DNA from: Gordionus sp. m RMFG-2023
Taxonomy: Eukaryota > Nematomorpha > Gordioida > Chordodea > Parachordodidae
Direction: 5' to 3'
Assembly: GCF_954871325.1 (NCBI RefSeq)
Contig: NC_088777.1
Span: 34,201,366 to 34,265,365 of the forward strand
DNA length: 64,000 bases
Below, in pieces: positions 47,287 through 58,812 of this stretch (its first letter is position 1; each line of letters opens with the position of its first letter). Position numbers and translations under genes: made by a program. The notes beneath the pieces were generated by a model. That model was given only the letters and a program-made list of their open reading frames with translations. It ran no database searches and was not told where the DNA came from.

Positions 47287-47589
47287 CAAACCAAAATCTC
47301 TGGAAAAAATCTAATCATCGCCAATTAATATCACTGTAAAAAAAACGCCGTATACAGTTCCTAGCTCATATAATAAGGAACTCTGACCACAATTTGGCTC
47401 ATGACGCGATAGCATGGATGTACACACATAAAGGAAAACAATACACAAAATATAAATCCTTATGGTACTATAAAACCATAAAGGATATAATGGATTTAAA
47501 TATTAATATGAAACAATTCATAAAACTTAATAACAATAAGAGTTCCATCAAAAAACTTTTCCGCATTAAAAAAAGTTATCTCAAATGAA

Positions 47590-48930
47590 ACCGTATTTTG
47601 AAGTTCTTTGCTCATATATCATTATCTAAAGGTTCCCAATCAACAATTATTCAACTTTTTGGAAGTATTCTATAATTTTCTTACCAAAACTTGTATTAAA
47701 TTTGTAAAATTATTAAATTAAAAATGATCCACCGCCCACCCTTAAAGTAATTAAATTATTTTGTAGTTTTTGGGTATAGGCTTTTTCTTTGTCCCAATCC
47801 TTTTAAATTAAAGCCTATAGAGGTTTAAGCGACATTTTTCGAAATGGTGTGCCTACAAGTACGTGCGGCTTGCCCACAAACGTGTGGAGGGCTCCTCATA
47901 TTTTTACTTTTATACCCGAATTAAATTGTTCCAATTAGATGGAAATGAGGAAAACCTAGCGTAGCTCTGTTGAATCTTCAACGCTAGAGGGCAAAAGCGC
48001 TATATATCACGTATCACGTAATTATACCCTTAATTTTTACTTTTCATTTTATAATTTAACCTTGTCTTATAAATTTGTGATTTATATATTCTAATTTCTA
48101 GATATAAAAATGTATATATATTATTAACATTTTATGAGAAATTTTAGTTATAATTAATTTTTAGAATAAAATTATATAGCTCACCGTAACCCTAGTTATC
48201 TTTCTATAACAAATAAATTTTAATAAAATTATTTTTTTATTTTAAAAATTCTTCCCAAATTATACTTTCTTCAAAAAGAAATTGCCCTAAGAATCTAGAT
48301 GCGCAATTTGGTCAAAAACATAAAAAAATTCAAATTAAATAAATATGATATGCTTCGACAATTCATCAATTAAAATTTTTAATATTTCCTTAACTTTATG
48401 GATATTTTATTCTACTGTCTGGTGTCAAAAGAGCTTTTATTTTATGATTTTAATCATAGCTGATAATTGAAAGAGTAGGAGTATATAATTTGTCAAATTT
48501 AATATTCATATATATATTAATTAACCCTCAATATTGGAATCGATTCCAGTTACTTGCAGCTGAATATGGAAAAGGAACCAACACGGGGATTGAAATCTTT
48601 TAAAGAAAAATAGAACCCAAATAAAACGAAGCATTTATATATATTTTTTAAATCGATGGTAATTATTACATCGTTTTTAAAGAATAATATTCATATTCAT
48701 AGTAAAAAATTTATTTCATATATATCATAGATAATAATTTAAAAAATTGTAGTCTCCTGCCCCCTGCCCTAACCAATAATTTTTTAAGCAATACATCACT
48801 GCATAGAACAATTTCCAATCAGCAAGATAATGTAGTTAATTCACAACATAAAAATTATAAATTTCAAATCATTATTTAATATATATTTTTTCCCGCCAAT
48901 TAAAAACATATACAAATTCAACCATTATCC
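47590..48930. other. AT-rich stretch without recognised gene
   Basis: A less AT-rich patch at about 47820-47990 has no identifiable coding motif or terminal repeat. Confidence 0.45.
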
Positions 48931-49232
48931 TTGGTAAAATAATATTTTTAAATTTAAAATAGATTCACCAATGTATATCCTAAAAATATCAAAATTATTT
49001 AAGATACAAACTTGGCTTCAAACAATTCAATAAAATTTTAGGTAAAATAATATTTTAAAATCAAATTATGATATTTAAAATAGATTCATCACTGTATATC
49101 CTGAAAATATCAAAATTATTCAAGATACAAACTTGGCTTCAAACAATTTAATAAAATTAAAGGTAAAATAATATTTTTAAATAAAATTATATGATATTTA
49201 AAATAGATTCACCACTGTATATCCTGAAAATA
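48931..49232. repeat. Tandem repeat, unit about 120 bp
   Basis: Two full units and one partial unit share GGTAAAATAATATTTT, AAAATAGATTCAYCACTGTA, and GATACAAACTTGGCTTCAAA. The first unit is shorter. Confidence 0.7.
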
Positions 49233-49639
49233 AAATCATTGGTTTTGTGAAAATTGTTAAATTTATTTTTATATTCATTTTATATTTTAATTATTAAATG
49301 ATTATAAATATTTATGTATTTATTAGAATTACAGTTGTAAATGAAATTTTATTGAATAAAATTATTTTAATTGAATTTGTTGACTTGATTTTATCTCATT
49401 TTTTGAGTTATGTTAGAATTAAAGCATTTTTGAGGGATAATAATATTTTTTCCTATACAATACCCTAAATAATTATTTCTAGTAATTTTAATTTCTTTTT
49501 CTTCATTAAATTAACTGAAATATAATTTTAATATAAAAGCACTTTTTAAATTCTAATTTATTATAAAAGTCAAATTTCAAATATTTTTGCCTAAAAAACT
49601 TAAAACAAGAGTAATATAAAAGTAGGAATAATTTGAAAT

Positions 49640-52600
49640 TAGGATCATTATTTTCAATAGAATAATATCAGCTGTCTATTTTAAACCATGACACAATTTT
49701 AGGTATGTATCTATTATTTAAAAATAAAATAAGAATCTCTGAAGATTTGAAATGATAAGAAAGAATTTCAGTTAGATCCCAAATAATATAAAAGTAGGAA
49801 AAATTTGAAATTATAAATGGGAATGACTAAAATACGCGTCCCCAAAAACTACGCGTCCCTACGCGTCCCTACGCGTCCCCGGTCAAAACGATTTATTTTT
49901 ATTAATATTAATAGGAAATCTTATTAAGCTTTATAAGATGAGTTAGAAAATGTTTTTTTTAATTTAAAAAAAATACGGTAACTATATAAAATTTACAAAA
50001 ATTTATTTTTTTAAAAAATAAACTACGCGTCCCTACGCGTCCCCGGTCAAAATACAGTTTTTTTTAAAAAATCAAAACGGATTCATATTTAGCTCATTAA
50101 AAGAATACAGAATATGTAAATATTATATTTTAAACTATTTTATAACTTAGTGATTTTTTCAAAAAACACTTTTTTTTTCAAAAACACTACGCGTCCCCGG
50201 TCAAAAAACCTATTTTTTTAAAAAATAATAGCAGATTCATGTTTAACTTTTTAAGGAGATTCAGAAAATGGTATTAATTTTTTTTAAAAAAAATTTAAAA
50301 AAATTTTTTTTTTGGCTAAACTACGCGTCCCTAGGCGTCCCCGGTCAAAATATAGTTTTTTTAAAAAAATCAAAACGGATTCATATTTAGCTCATTAAAA
50401 GAATACAGAATATGTAAATATTATATATTAAACTATTTTATAACTTAGCGATTTTTTTCAAAAAACACTTTTTTTTTCAAAAACACTACGCGTCCCCGGT
50501 CAAAAAACCTTTTTTTTAAAAAATAAAAGCAGATTCATGTTTAGCTTTTCAAGGAGATTCAGAAAATGGTATTAATAAAAAAATTTTAAAAAAAAAAATT
50601 TTTCGAAAAATTTTTTTTTGGCTAAACTACGCGTCCCCTCCCAAAATACAGTTTTTTTTAAAAAATCAAAACGGATTCATATTTAGCTCATTAAAAGAAT
50701 ACAGAATATGTAAATATTATATTTTAAACTATTTTATAACTTAGTGATTTTTTCAAAAAACACTTCTTTTTTTCAAAAACACTACGCGTCCCCGGTCAAA
50801 AAACCTTTTTTTTTAAAAAATAATAGCAGATTCATGTTTAACTTTTTAAGGAGTTTCATTTTTTTTGGCTAAACTACGCGTCCCTACGCGTCCCCGGTCA
50901 AAATACAGTTTTTTTAAAAAAATCAAAACGGATTCATATTTAGCTCATTAAAAGAATACAGAATATGTAAATATTATATATTAAACTATTTTATAACAGT
51001 GATTTTTTCAAAAAACACTTCTTTTTTTCAAAAACACTACGCGTCCCCGGTCAAAAAACCTTTTTTTAAAAAAATAAAAGCAGATTCATGTTTAGCTTTT
51101 CAAGGAGATTCAGAAAATGGTATTAATAAAAAAAATTTAAAAAAAAAATTTTTCGAAAAATTTTTTTTTTGGCTAAACTACGCGTCCCCGGCCAAAATAC
51201 AGTTTTTTTTAAAAAATCAAAACGGATTCATATTTAGCTCATTAAAAGAATACAGAATATGTAAATATTATATTTTAAACTATTTTATAACTTAGTGATT
51301 TTTTCAAAAAACACTTTTTTCGAAAACACTACGCGTCCCCGGTCAAAAAACCTTTTTTTTAAAAAAAATAAAAGCAGATAGGGGACGCGTAGTGTTTTCG
51401 AAAAAAGTGTTTTTTGAAAAAATCACTAAGTTATAAAATAGTTTAAAATAGTTTAAAATATAATATTTACATATTCTGTATTCTTTCAATGAGCTAAATA
51501 TGAATCCGTTTTGATTTTTTAAAAAAACTGTATTTTGGCCGGGGACGCGTAGGGACGCGTAGTTTAGCCAAAAAAAAATGAATCTTCTTAAAAAGTTAAA
51601 CATGAATCTGCTATTATTTTTTTAAAAAAAAGGTTTTTTGACCGGGGACGCGTAGTGTTTTTGAAAAAAAAAGTGTTTTTTGAAAAAATCACTAAGTTAT
51701 AAAATAGTTTAAAATATAATATTTACATATTCTGTATTCTTTTAATGAGCTAAATATGAATCCGTTTTGATTTTTTAAAAAAATTTTGGACGCGTAGTAT
51801 TTATAAATTTTTGTAAATTTTATATAGTTATCGTATTTTTTTTAAATTAAAAAAAACATTTTCTAACTCATCTTATAAAGCTTAATAAGATTTCCTATTA
51901 ATATTAATAAAAATTAATCGTTTTGACCGGGGACGCGTAGGGACGCGTAGTTTTTGGGGACGCGTATTTTAGTCATTCCCTTATAAATGAAGTAGCATAT
52001 ATTTTTAGAATAATATCAGCTGTCTATTTTAAACCATGACACAGTTTTAGGTATGTATCTGTTTTTTAAAAATAAAATAAGAATCTACTGAAGATTTGAT
52101 ATGATAAGAAAGAATTTCAGTTAGATCCCAAATAATATAAAAGTAGGAAAAATTTGAAATTATAAGTGAAGGATTATTAGAAAAATATCAGCTGTCTATT
52201 TTAAACCATATCACAGTTTTAGGTATGTATCTATTTTTTAAAAATAAAATAAGAATCTACTGAAGATTTGATATGATAAGAAAGAATTTCAGTTAGATCC
52301 CAAATAATATAAAAGTAGGAAAAATTTGAAATTATAAGTGAAGGATTATTAGAAAAATATCAGCTGTCTATTTTAAACCATGACACAGTTTTAGGTATGT
52401 ATCTATTTTTTAAAAATAAAATAAGAATCTACTGAAGATTTAATATGATAAGAAAGAATTTCAGTTAGATCCCAAATAATATAAAAGTAGGAAAAATTTG
52501 AAATTATAAGTGAAGGGTTATTAGAAAAATATCAGCTGTCTATTTTAAACCATGACACAATTATAGGTATGTCTATTATTTAAAAATAAAATAAAGAATC

Positions 52601-52830
52601 TACTGAAGATTTGATATGATAAGGAAGATTTTCAGTTAGATCTCAAATAATGTAAAAGTAGGAAAAATTTGAAATTATAAGTGAAGGATCATATTTTTAC
52701 TAGTATATCAGCTATCTCTTATACCATAACACAATATTAGGTATGTATCTATTATTTAAAGATAAAAAAGAATCTAGAAGATTTGATATCATAAGCAATT
52801 CATAGAAGAATTTTAGTTAGATCCCAATTC
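49640..52830. repeat. Satellite-like tandem array, unit about 172 bp, interrupted
   Basis: About six units share ATATCAGCTGTCTATTTTAA, ACACARTTTTAGGTATGTAT, GAAGATTTGATATGATAAG and TAGATCCCAAATAATATAAA. Starts at 52165, 52338, 52510 and 52681 give spacings of 173, 172 and 171. The first unit (about 49643-49818) is separated from the rest by the foldback element 49819-51980. The last unit is degraded. Confidence 0.88.
49819..51980. mobile_element. Foldback-like element with tandem-repeat arms rich in ACGCGT
   Basis: Both ends read GGGAATGACTAAAATACGCG inward. An exact 8-bp TSD, ttataaat, is at 49811-49818 and 51981-51988. The outer 190 bp of each arm are near-perfect inverted repeats. The left arm then runs as a higher-order tandem array to about 51378, alternating two units of about 140-160 bp. 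Each starts with an ACTACGCGTCCCCGG-type box; one contains AAAACGGATTCATATTTAGC and the other GCAGATTCATGTTTA. At 51379 the orientation flips and a shorter inverted array completes the element. About two dozen ACGCGT boxes occur. There is no coding content. Confidence 0.85.
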
Positions 52831-52992
52831 ACAAGATATTATATATTATTAATTTTTACTCATTTAATTTTATATATGCTTATTATTTGATTTGGGTATA
52901 CGCATTGTTCAAAATCTTAATAAGAATTAAACTTTGATTGATTGCTTTTGATTGAAAATCCATCATTTCTCCTTTTATATTATGATGAATCT

Positions 52993-53717
52993 ATGAGGGA
53001 GATTTTATGTTATCCTAAAGATTTGTTGATAGATAATAACGGTAATTCACAATCTTTTGAGGAATTCAAGGCATTATCTTATGATAAGTAAAAGACTTGT
53101 TTTTATTTAAAATGTTAATTTTATATGTAAAATTATTTCAATCAATTTTAGCCCTTAGAGGGTATTTGAGACCACTTAAAAAATATGATTTCATATGTAA
53201 CAAACTTCTTATTTTTAGGTTAAATGAACAACTGGAGTTTCAAAATTTTGAAGATGCTTACAATAAATATCTTAACACTTGTATAGAAAAAATAGAAGAA
53301 TTAAAAAATCCAACTGCACTTGTTAATATTATTAATAAAAATGTTCACGAATTTATACCACAATACATTAAAAATTCAGAAATTCAAAATAATTTTGAAA
53401 ATTTTCTTAGAACCAAGCTCTTTACATTAAAAAACAACACAAATCAAGATTTTGAAAAAAAACAAATTATTGACTTATTCCTTAAAAATTTTAACATTGG
53501 AGCAAAAATTAAGTGAATAACTATTTCTTTTATATCATATATTTAAAAATTTATAAGTGATGCCATTAATCAAGTATGCAATGAGAGACAGAAAGAAATC
53601 ACTGATGCAATACTGCTATCCACTCATATATTATCTCCCAAAGAATATCTAGATAAATATGAAGCCAGAGACAAAAGTGCATCTTTGTCTTTAATGTTAA
53701 TTTTAAATAATAATTAA
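52993..53717 (+). CDS. Three-exon hypothetical gene, 182 residues
   Basis: Exons 52993-53087, 53219-53512 and 53558-53717 total 549 nt and stay in one frame through two GT-AG introns (131 and 45 bp; donors GTAAAAG and GTGAATA, acceptors TTTTTAG and TTATAAG). The first join gives SYDKLNEQLEF, the second GAKINDAINQ. The protein starts MREILCYPKDLLIDNNG if the ATG at 52993 is used; the frame is open further upstream to about 52938, so an earlier exon is possible. It is rich in amphipathic helix: IEKIEELKNPTALVNIINKN, and ILSPKEYLDKYEARDKSAS near the end. There is no signal peptide or membrane segment. I do not recognise the family. It lies next to the satellite array. Confidence 0.5.
53088..53218 (+). 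other. Predicted intron 1 of the three-exon gene
   Basis: It begins GTAAAAGACTTG and ends CTTATTTTTAG. Splicing keeps the frame (GATAA joined to GTTAAATGAA gives D-K-L-N-E). Confidence 0.5.
53513..53557 (+). other. Predicted intron 2 of the three-exon gene
   Basis: 45 bp, GTGAATAACT to TTATAAG. Short, but in the size range of compact invertebrate introns. Its removal avoids an immediate stop and opens a 53-codon exon. Confidence 0.42.
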
Positions 53718-53741
53718 AGTTTTTTGAAAACTTTTAATACA

Positions 53742-53747
53742 AATAAA
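53742..53747 (+). promoter_or_regulatory. Candidate polyadenylation signal AATAAA
   Basis: AATAAA 25 bases past the stop codon of the three-exon gene. Its position is suitable, but the motif is frequent in this AT-rich DNA. Confidence 0.35.
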
Positions 53748-53749
53748 CA

Positions 53750-55128
53750 TGAGATGGAAATTTCCTGCTACCCTCATAAGCTAATGACTTACCTTCTTTA
53801 AAGTTTTTACCTCCCCTACCTTCCTCTAAAAATTAATCCCCTCCTATCAAATAAAAATTAGCAAGAAAAGGATCAAAATTACCAAAATAAAAATTCCTCA
53901 TGCTAAAGGTCTACAAGCCTATCCCTTTATAATTTTTTAGAAAATAAAAGTGGTCCGGCTCATTAAAATTTTATGAAAAGGTCTGCCCCTAGCCATTAAA
54001 GTTTTTTATTGACTCACATGAATTAGATGCTGGGAAAATTGAACTTTTTTTTAACAAGCTGGTAAATTTGTATATAAAAAATTATTGAGCCAGGTTGGAT
54101 AATTTTTATATAAAAAATCAGGCAGGGCCTAGCAATTTGATTTATCAATTTTAATAGGCTAGCACTAACATTAATTTTGAATTATAACTTAATATTTTGA
54201 TGTTAATTATTACTGTTTGAAATAAATGCAATATGCTTATTTCTTTGTGTTTTAAGAGATATCTTACTAAAATACTAAATCTATTAGTAATATAATAAAT
54301 TTATAAAAAATTTAACAAGTTATTTATCATATAATACAATTACAAATACAATATGTTATAAGACAGTTTTTATAGTCAGAAATAGATATTCAAAGAGGAG
54401 AGATATAGAAATGCTATATTAGACATAGAAATTGAAAATTAATTGCAGGAAAATTCATATAAGAAAATTTAATAGGCTGGGTGCACTTTTTATAAATTTT
54501 GTTGAGCCAACAACTTGTGCAAAAATTTTAACCAGGCTTTGCAGATCTCTAACTGCAATGCTTAAATTTTATCAAATTAGATTTTTTAAATCTGATAAAA
54601 GATCTTTTAATCTCTCTGTATTCCTTTTTTAATGCATAATTTATTTTATTAGTTTTGGGGCAAATGGATTCTGTCTCCAACGATTTAACTTGCCTCCGAT
54701 ATTTGTTGAATGAGAAACCTACACCTACAGTCAAACACTTTATGAATGATTAATAACTTTTATTATATTATTTTTTAATTTGGGAAATGAATATTTAAAT
54801 AAAACAAAAGTAATATTGATAAATTGGGTTGATTTAATAAATGAAAGAAAGAATATAAGGAAATGAGGAAAAATAAAAGAAAGTAAAAAAAGGAAAGGAT
54901 CAATTACAGCATTTTTCCATTTAAGAAATCAGTGGTCCAGAATTGCATTGCTTCATTCAAAATTTTGAATTACCAACAAATATTAAGTTATTTTAAGGCT
55001 ACTAGAAATTTAGGAGAGGCATATTTAGGCTATTATCTATAAATCTTGTTTTTGGTTACAGTTTGAGTGCTAATCTTTTATTTTATATATAATTTGTTTA
55101 GAAAACATTTGTTCACTTTCAAAGTGGA
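53750..55128. other. AT-rich stretch; no gene recognised
   Basis: GGCCCGG-like and GGCTAGC-like patches at about 53950-54180 and 54475-54555 (the latter ending GCAGATCTCTAA) may be worn hAT-type MITEs, but no TSD or paired ends could be set. Confidence 0.4.
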
Positions 55129-55348
55129 TAGTGTTGTTAAATGGAGCCGATTTTTTAAAAACGGCTAGCTTAATATTTTATTAGGAAAAATATTATGCAA
55201 GCCTCAAGATGCTCATAGATGGCACAAAGGTTTGAACATCTATTGAAAAAATTTCAAAGACAATATTTTGGCGAAAATATTGTGCTAGCCTTTTATTAAA
55301 CGGCTCGTTTTTTAAAAATCGGCTCATATCGAGCCGTTTAATAAAATT
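55129..55348. mobile_element. MITE, relative of 14885-15068
   Basis: It begins TAGTGTTGTTAAATGGAGCC and ends near GAGCCGTTTAATAAAATTA. The core GGAAAAATATTATGCAAGCC and TGGCACAAAGGTTTGAACAT matches the 184-bp MITE. About 50 bp of extra sequence near the right end repeats the TAAACGGCTCG end motif. No clear TSD. Confidence 0.8.
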
Positions 55349-57904
55349 AAAAGAGAATAATATCCTATAACATCATGCCTTATTGCATCTATCAATTATT
55401 TACCAAAACGCCTACTCTGGAATAATTTAATAATAGTCTCATATATTTAATAAACTTTAGAATTAATTATATACATGAGTGTTTAATTTTCTTCGCTTCC
55501 ATTTTGTTTTTATTAAATAATTCTCTTATATAAATTTATTAACGTATATTTTTTCTCTATCTCTTTATTTGTAGGTATTTGCCGTTATCCCGTTTAAGGA
55601 AAACCTTCCAACTGACGACATTCATAAAAGACCTGGTATATTTTTTTTAAACTGGAATGTTCCTAATTAAATTTTACCTTTAAAATAATCGAGCATGAAA
55701 CTTTGTTATTTTTATTACACCTTCTATAGAAACCGAAAGGAGTTAAGTTTAGAAAAATAGTTCAAGTAATTTTTTTACATGTTACAAGATTGAATGAATG
55801 AATGCAATGACGAAAAAATTACAAATCAACCAGTGTTTCGGACGACCATCTTAAAAATGAGTGGGGCATGTTAGCTATTTTTGTTGTAAATTTTAATTAA
55901 AATTTTAGAGCCCACCCAGATTTAAAGATATACGCCTTCAAAATCGAAAATCGCGTAATGTGTGATTTCATTAAATCTTGTTTTTTAAAGAATACTTACG
56001 ATAGAGTTACAAATTATATATCATTTTATAGCCCTTAAAATTTTACATTGGAAAATATCAAAAAAAATCCATTTTCAGTAAAGATAAAAAAGTAGCTTTG
56101 TTGAGAAGGGAATTTTTGGGTGTTGATATTCTTTAGGAATGTTTATTACCTATAATAACTGTTTAATCAAAAAATCCATAGCGTTTTTATAATTTTAATT
56201 AAATTTTTATTATTTCTATGAAAAATATTATATAAATGGCTTTATATTTAAAAATCATATAATATAATATATATAAAAAAAAAATATGTAGTATTGGTTT
56301 TGGAATGAAAAATGCATTGATATAACCAATATGATGTCCTGGGGCATTTATATGATTATTATTAGTTTGCTATATTTTAAAATAAACATATTTAAATATA
56401 CAAATTATTAGTTAAAAAAAACCTCTTGTTTTTATCGTATTCACATCATTCTTAAAATATTTTATAATAAATCTTAAATATAACAAACTATTAAACGTAA
56501 TAATTTTTATTATAAAATTTTTTATATGGAGCAAATTTCATCTTGTTATTAAACTTCTAAAATTTCATTATCAGAAATATCTTTTTCATGCAATTAACAG
56601 GATTTATAATTTCATTGGTTGGCATTTCAGAATCCTAAAATATAAATTATTAGATAGTTCTAATTTCATGTTATAATACTTGTGGTGATGTTTGTTTATT
56701 ATTAGCATCTTACATTCCAAACATAATGAAAGCAGATAATTCTAATAGTAATTAGTTCAATGATAGAAATACAGCAAAAGAAAAATCAATATGAAACATG
56801 ATTCAGAATGCTTACAAATATCCTCCACATTATCTTTCAACCAGAAATAATCTTCCACAAATTTGAGATGTTTGCTATTGATCATAGCAGCACCAGACCA
56901 GAACTATTTATAAAAATAGATTCATAATATTTATATATACTATTAATATAAACCTGATTTCTTGAATAGAGCATAATATTTGTTGAATTTAGATTTAATA
57001 GCAACAAATTTTTTCTTAATTTATTCATAATTAAGATCAAAATTTTTCCCATATGACTTTACTAGCTGCTGTATCTATATAGTTTAGGTCGCTGTTGCAT
57101 CACAAATATCTATGTGGTTTAATATTTTCTATTAATTGGTATTCATTCGCCATATTTGTTGCAATAATTACACAAATTACATAAGTTTAATGATAAAAAG
57201 GTTAAAGTTTTACGAATCGTTAAATTTTTAATAATCACGTCATATGCACGAAATAGAAAAAATCATTTAGGCCAACAGTTCAATTTTCCATTAAAATGAC
57301 TTCTTTTTTTTCGCTAGATTCGAGCAAATTGCGCGATTTAATATTTTGATATTTAGGACATAGCCTATAAGAAATAATAAGAAAATGTACATTTATATAA
57401 AATAATTATAAAAAGGTTTTATACAAATAAGAATAAAAATAAATTAATTTATCCTTGTTTCTTTATTTGATGCAATATGTTTTATTTTCATAGCGTCTGA
57501 TAATTTTTTCTTTGTATTTATGAATATTGTGAACATTTCCTTTTAAAATATTAAATTTTTAGGGCATTCTTTTTGAGTTTGAGTATGATAATGAAATTTA
57601 ATAACCTAAATTTTTTTGAATTAACTATAAATCTTATTCTTTTTATTTGTTAAATTTGTTATTTGACTTGAATAAGTTTAAAAGGATGAATTTTATATTA
57701 TACTATGAAACAAAAAACAACAAATGGCCACTTTATAGAGGTCTTATACAAATGGACAAAAAATTAAAAAATGCCCACTTTTGAAAGCAGACATTGCCTA
57801 ATTTATCAAGATATTTTAAGAAGTGGAATTTGATTGGGACTAAAATTTTGTTCAAATTAGGAAGTTGCACGAATTATTCATAGCTCAAATTAGACAGGGT
57901 TACT
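55349..57904. other. AT-rich stretch; one possible short exon
   Basis: A 61-bp segment (55575-55635, plus) between TTTGTAG and GTATAT could be an exon encoding VFAVIPFKENLPTDDIHKRP, with no support beyond splice-like borders. Nothing else recognised. Confidence 0.4.
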
Positions 57905-58070
57905 GTATATTGTCAGACCTACGTGGAGGTCTCAATGATGATATTTTAGAAGATATTATAATATTTCGCTTAAATATAATTTTTAAAATAGACATATAAT
58001 ATTTTATAATAATTATTTTATCACTGAACCCTTTTTTTAGAGGGAGGGTTCACAGCTGATATATAGCTTA
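57905..58070 (+). mobile_element. hAT relic, same family as 39255-40040
   Basis: TATTGTCAGACCTACGTGG and on to GATATTTTAGAAGATA matches 39757-39790 closely. It would encode a LSDLRGGLNDDILEDIII hATC end, followed by GAGGGAGGGTTCA. Confidence 0.45.
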
Positions 58071-58082
58071 AATACATGATAC

Positions 58083-58812
58083 AAAAATATTTAATAGGGG
58101 TTACCACTTTTTGGAGGCCGATCCGATATCCCGATATTAAATTGATATCGCCGATTACCGATCCGATATCATATCTAATTTTGTATTCTGTAAAGATACC
58201 AATGGTTTTAATTTTAATATAATTTTTATTAGTATAACATCTATAATTTAACTATACCATAACTTATGTCATTTAAATATATTATACAGTTATAGTTTAT
58301 ATTCAATTCAATTGCAATTCTAAAAGTATATAAAATATTTTTATTGTTAAATCACTTTTATATAATATGTAATAACATTAATCTACATACATAATAAGTA
58401 ATAAACAAATATATTTTGAAATAAATATTTAAAATAATATTTAACATTAATACATCGAAGATTTCTTTTTAGAAATACCAAAATTTCCAATTTATCAGAG
58501 GTCAGCCTGTGGGGATGGTAACTGTCAATATCACCAGCTTCACTAAAAACAGATTCTGAAGAGATTATCACACACTTTTATAAATAGAATGCGCAAAAAA
58601 ATCAATATGGCAGTTTGTTTATTAATTAATTATTATTTGGATTTCGATTTTATTTATAAAAATAAATGATTTTAGATATAACTTTTTTTAAATTTTATAA
58701 CATTTTATTTGTTAAAGACGCCATTTTATATCGGATCGGCAAATTTTATAATATTGGCCGATTGCCGAATTTTAAAATGGGTGAAATATCGGCCCGATCC
58801 AATCCTAGTACA
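58083..58812 (-). mobile_element. Non-autonomous hAT with hATC remnant
   Basis: The left arm has GGCCGATCCGATATCCCGAT and the right arm ATCGGCCCGATCC; the elements start near TAGGGGTTACC and end near CATCTCTA. On the minus strand (58571-58383) SSESVFSEAGDIDSYHPHRL followed by LEILVFLKRNL is a hATC motif, related to the BED-hATC derivative at 11173-11984 but distinct. The 8-mers outside the ends do not match well. Confidence 0.65.

Larger units (their letters stand above)
40190..47585 (+). mobile_element. 5'-truncated LINE split by a Gypsy element
   Basis: Reverse transcriptase sequence runs from about 40197 to 41767. The Gypsy element occupies 41768-47286, and the LINE C-terminus continues from 47292 to about 47585. 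The 5-bp TSD caaac on both sides of the Gypsy confirms that the two LINE parts were once continuous. The endonuclease domain is missing. No LINE TSD was identified. Confidence 0.85.

Noticed and set aside
50999-51603. ORFs of 86-98 codons inside the foldback arms
   Set aside because: They follow the tandem repeat units on both strands and contain only repeat-derived K/F/N runs.
49819-51980. CRISPR-like regular repeats
   Set aside because: The spacers are themselves repeats, the units are about 140-160 bp, the array is inverted, and the genome is eukaryotic.
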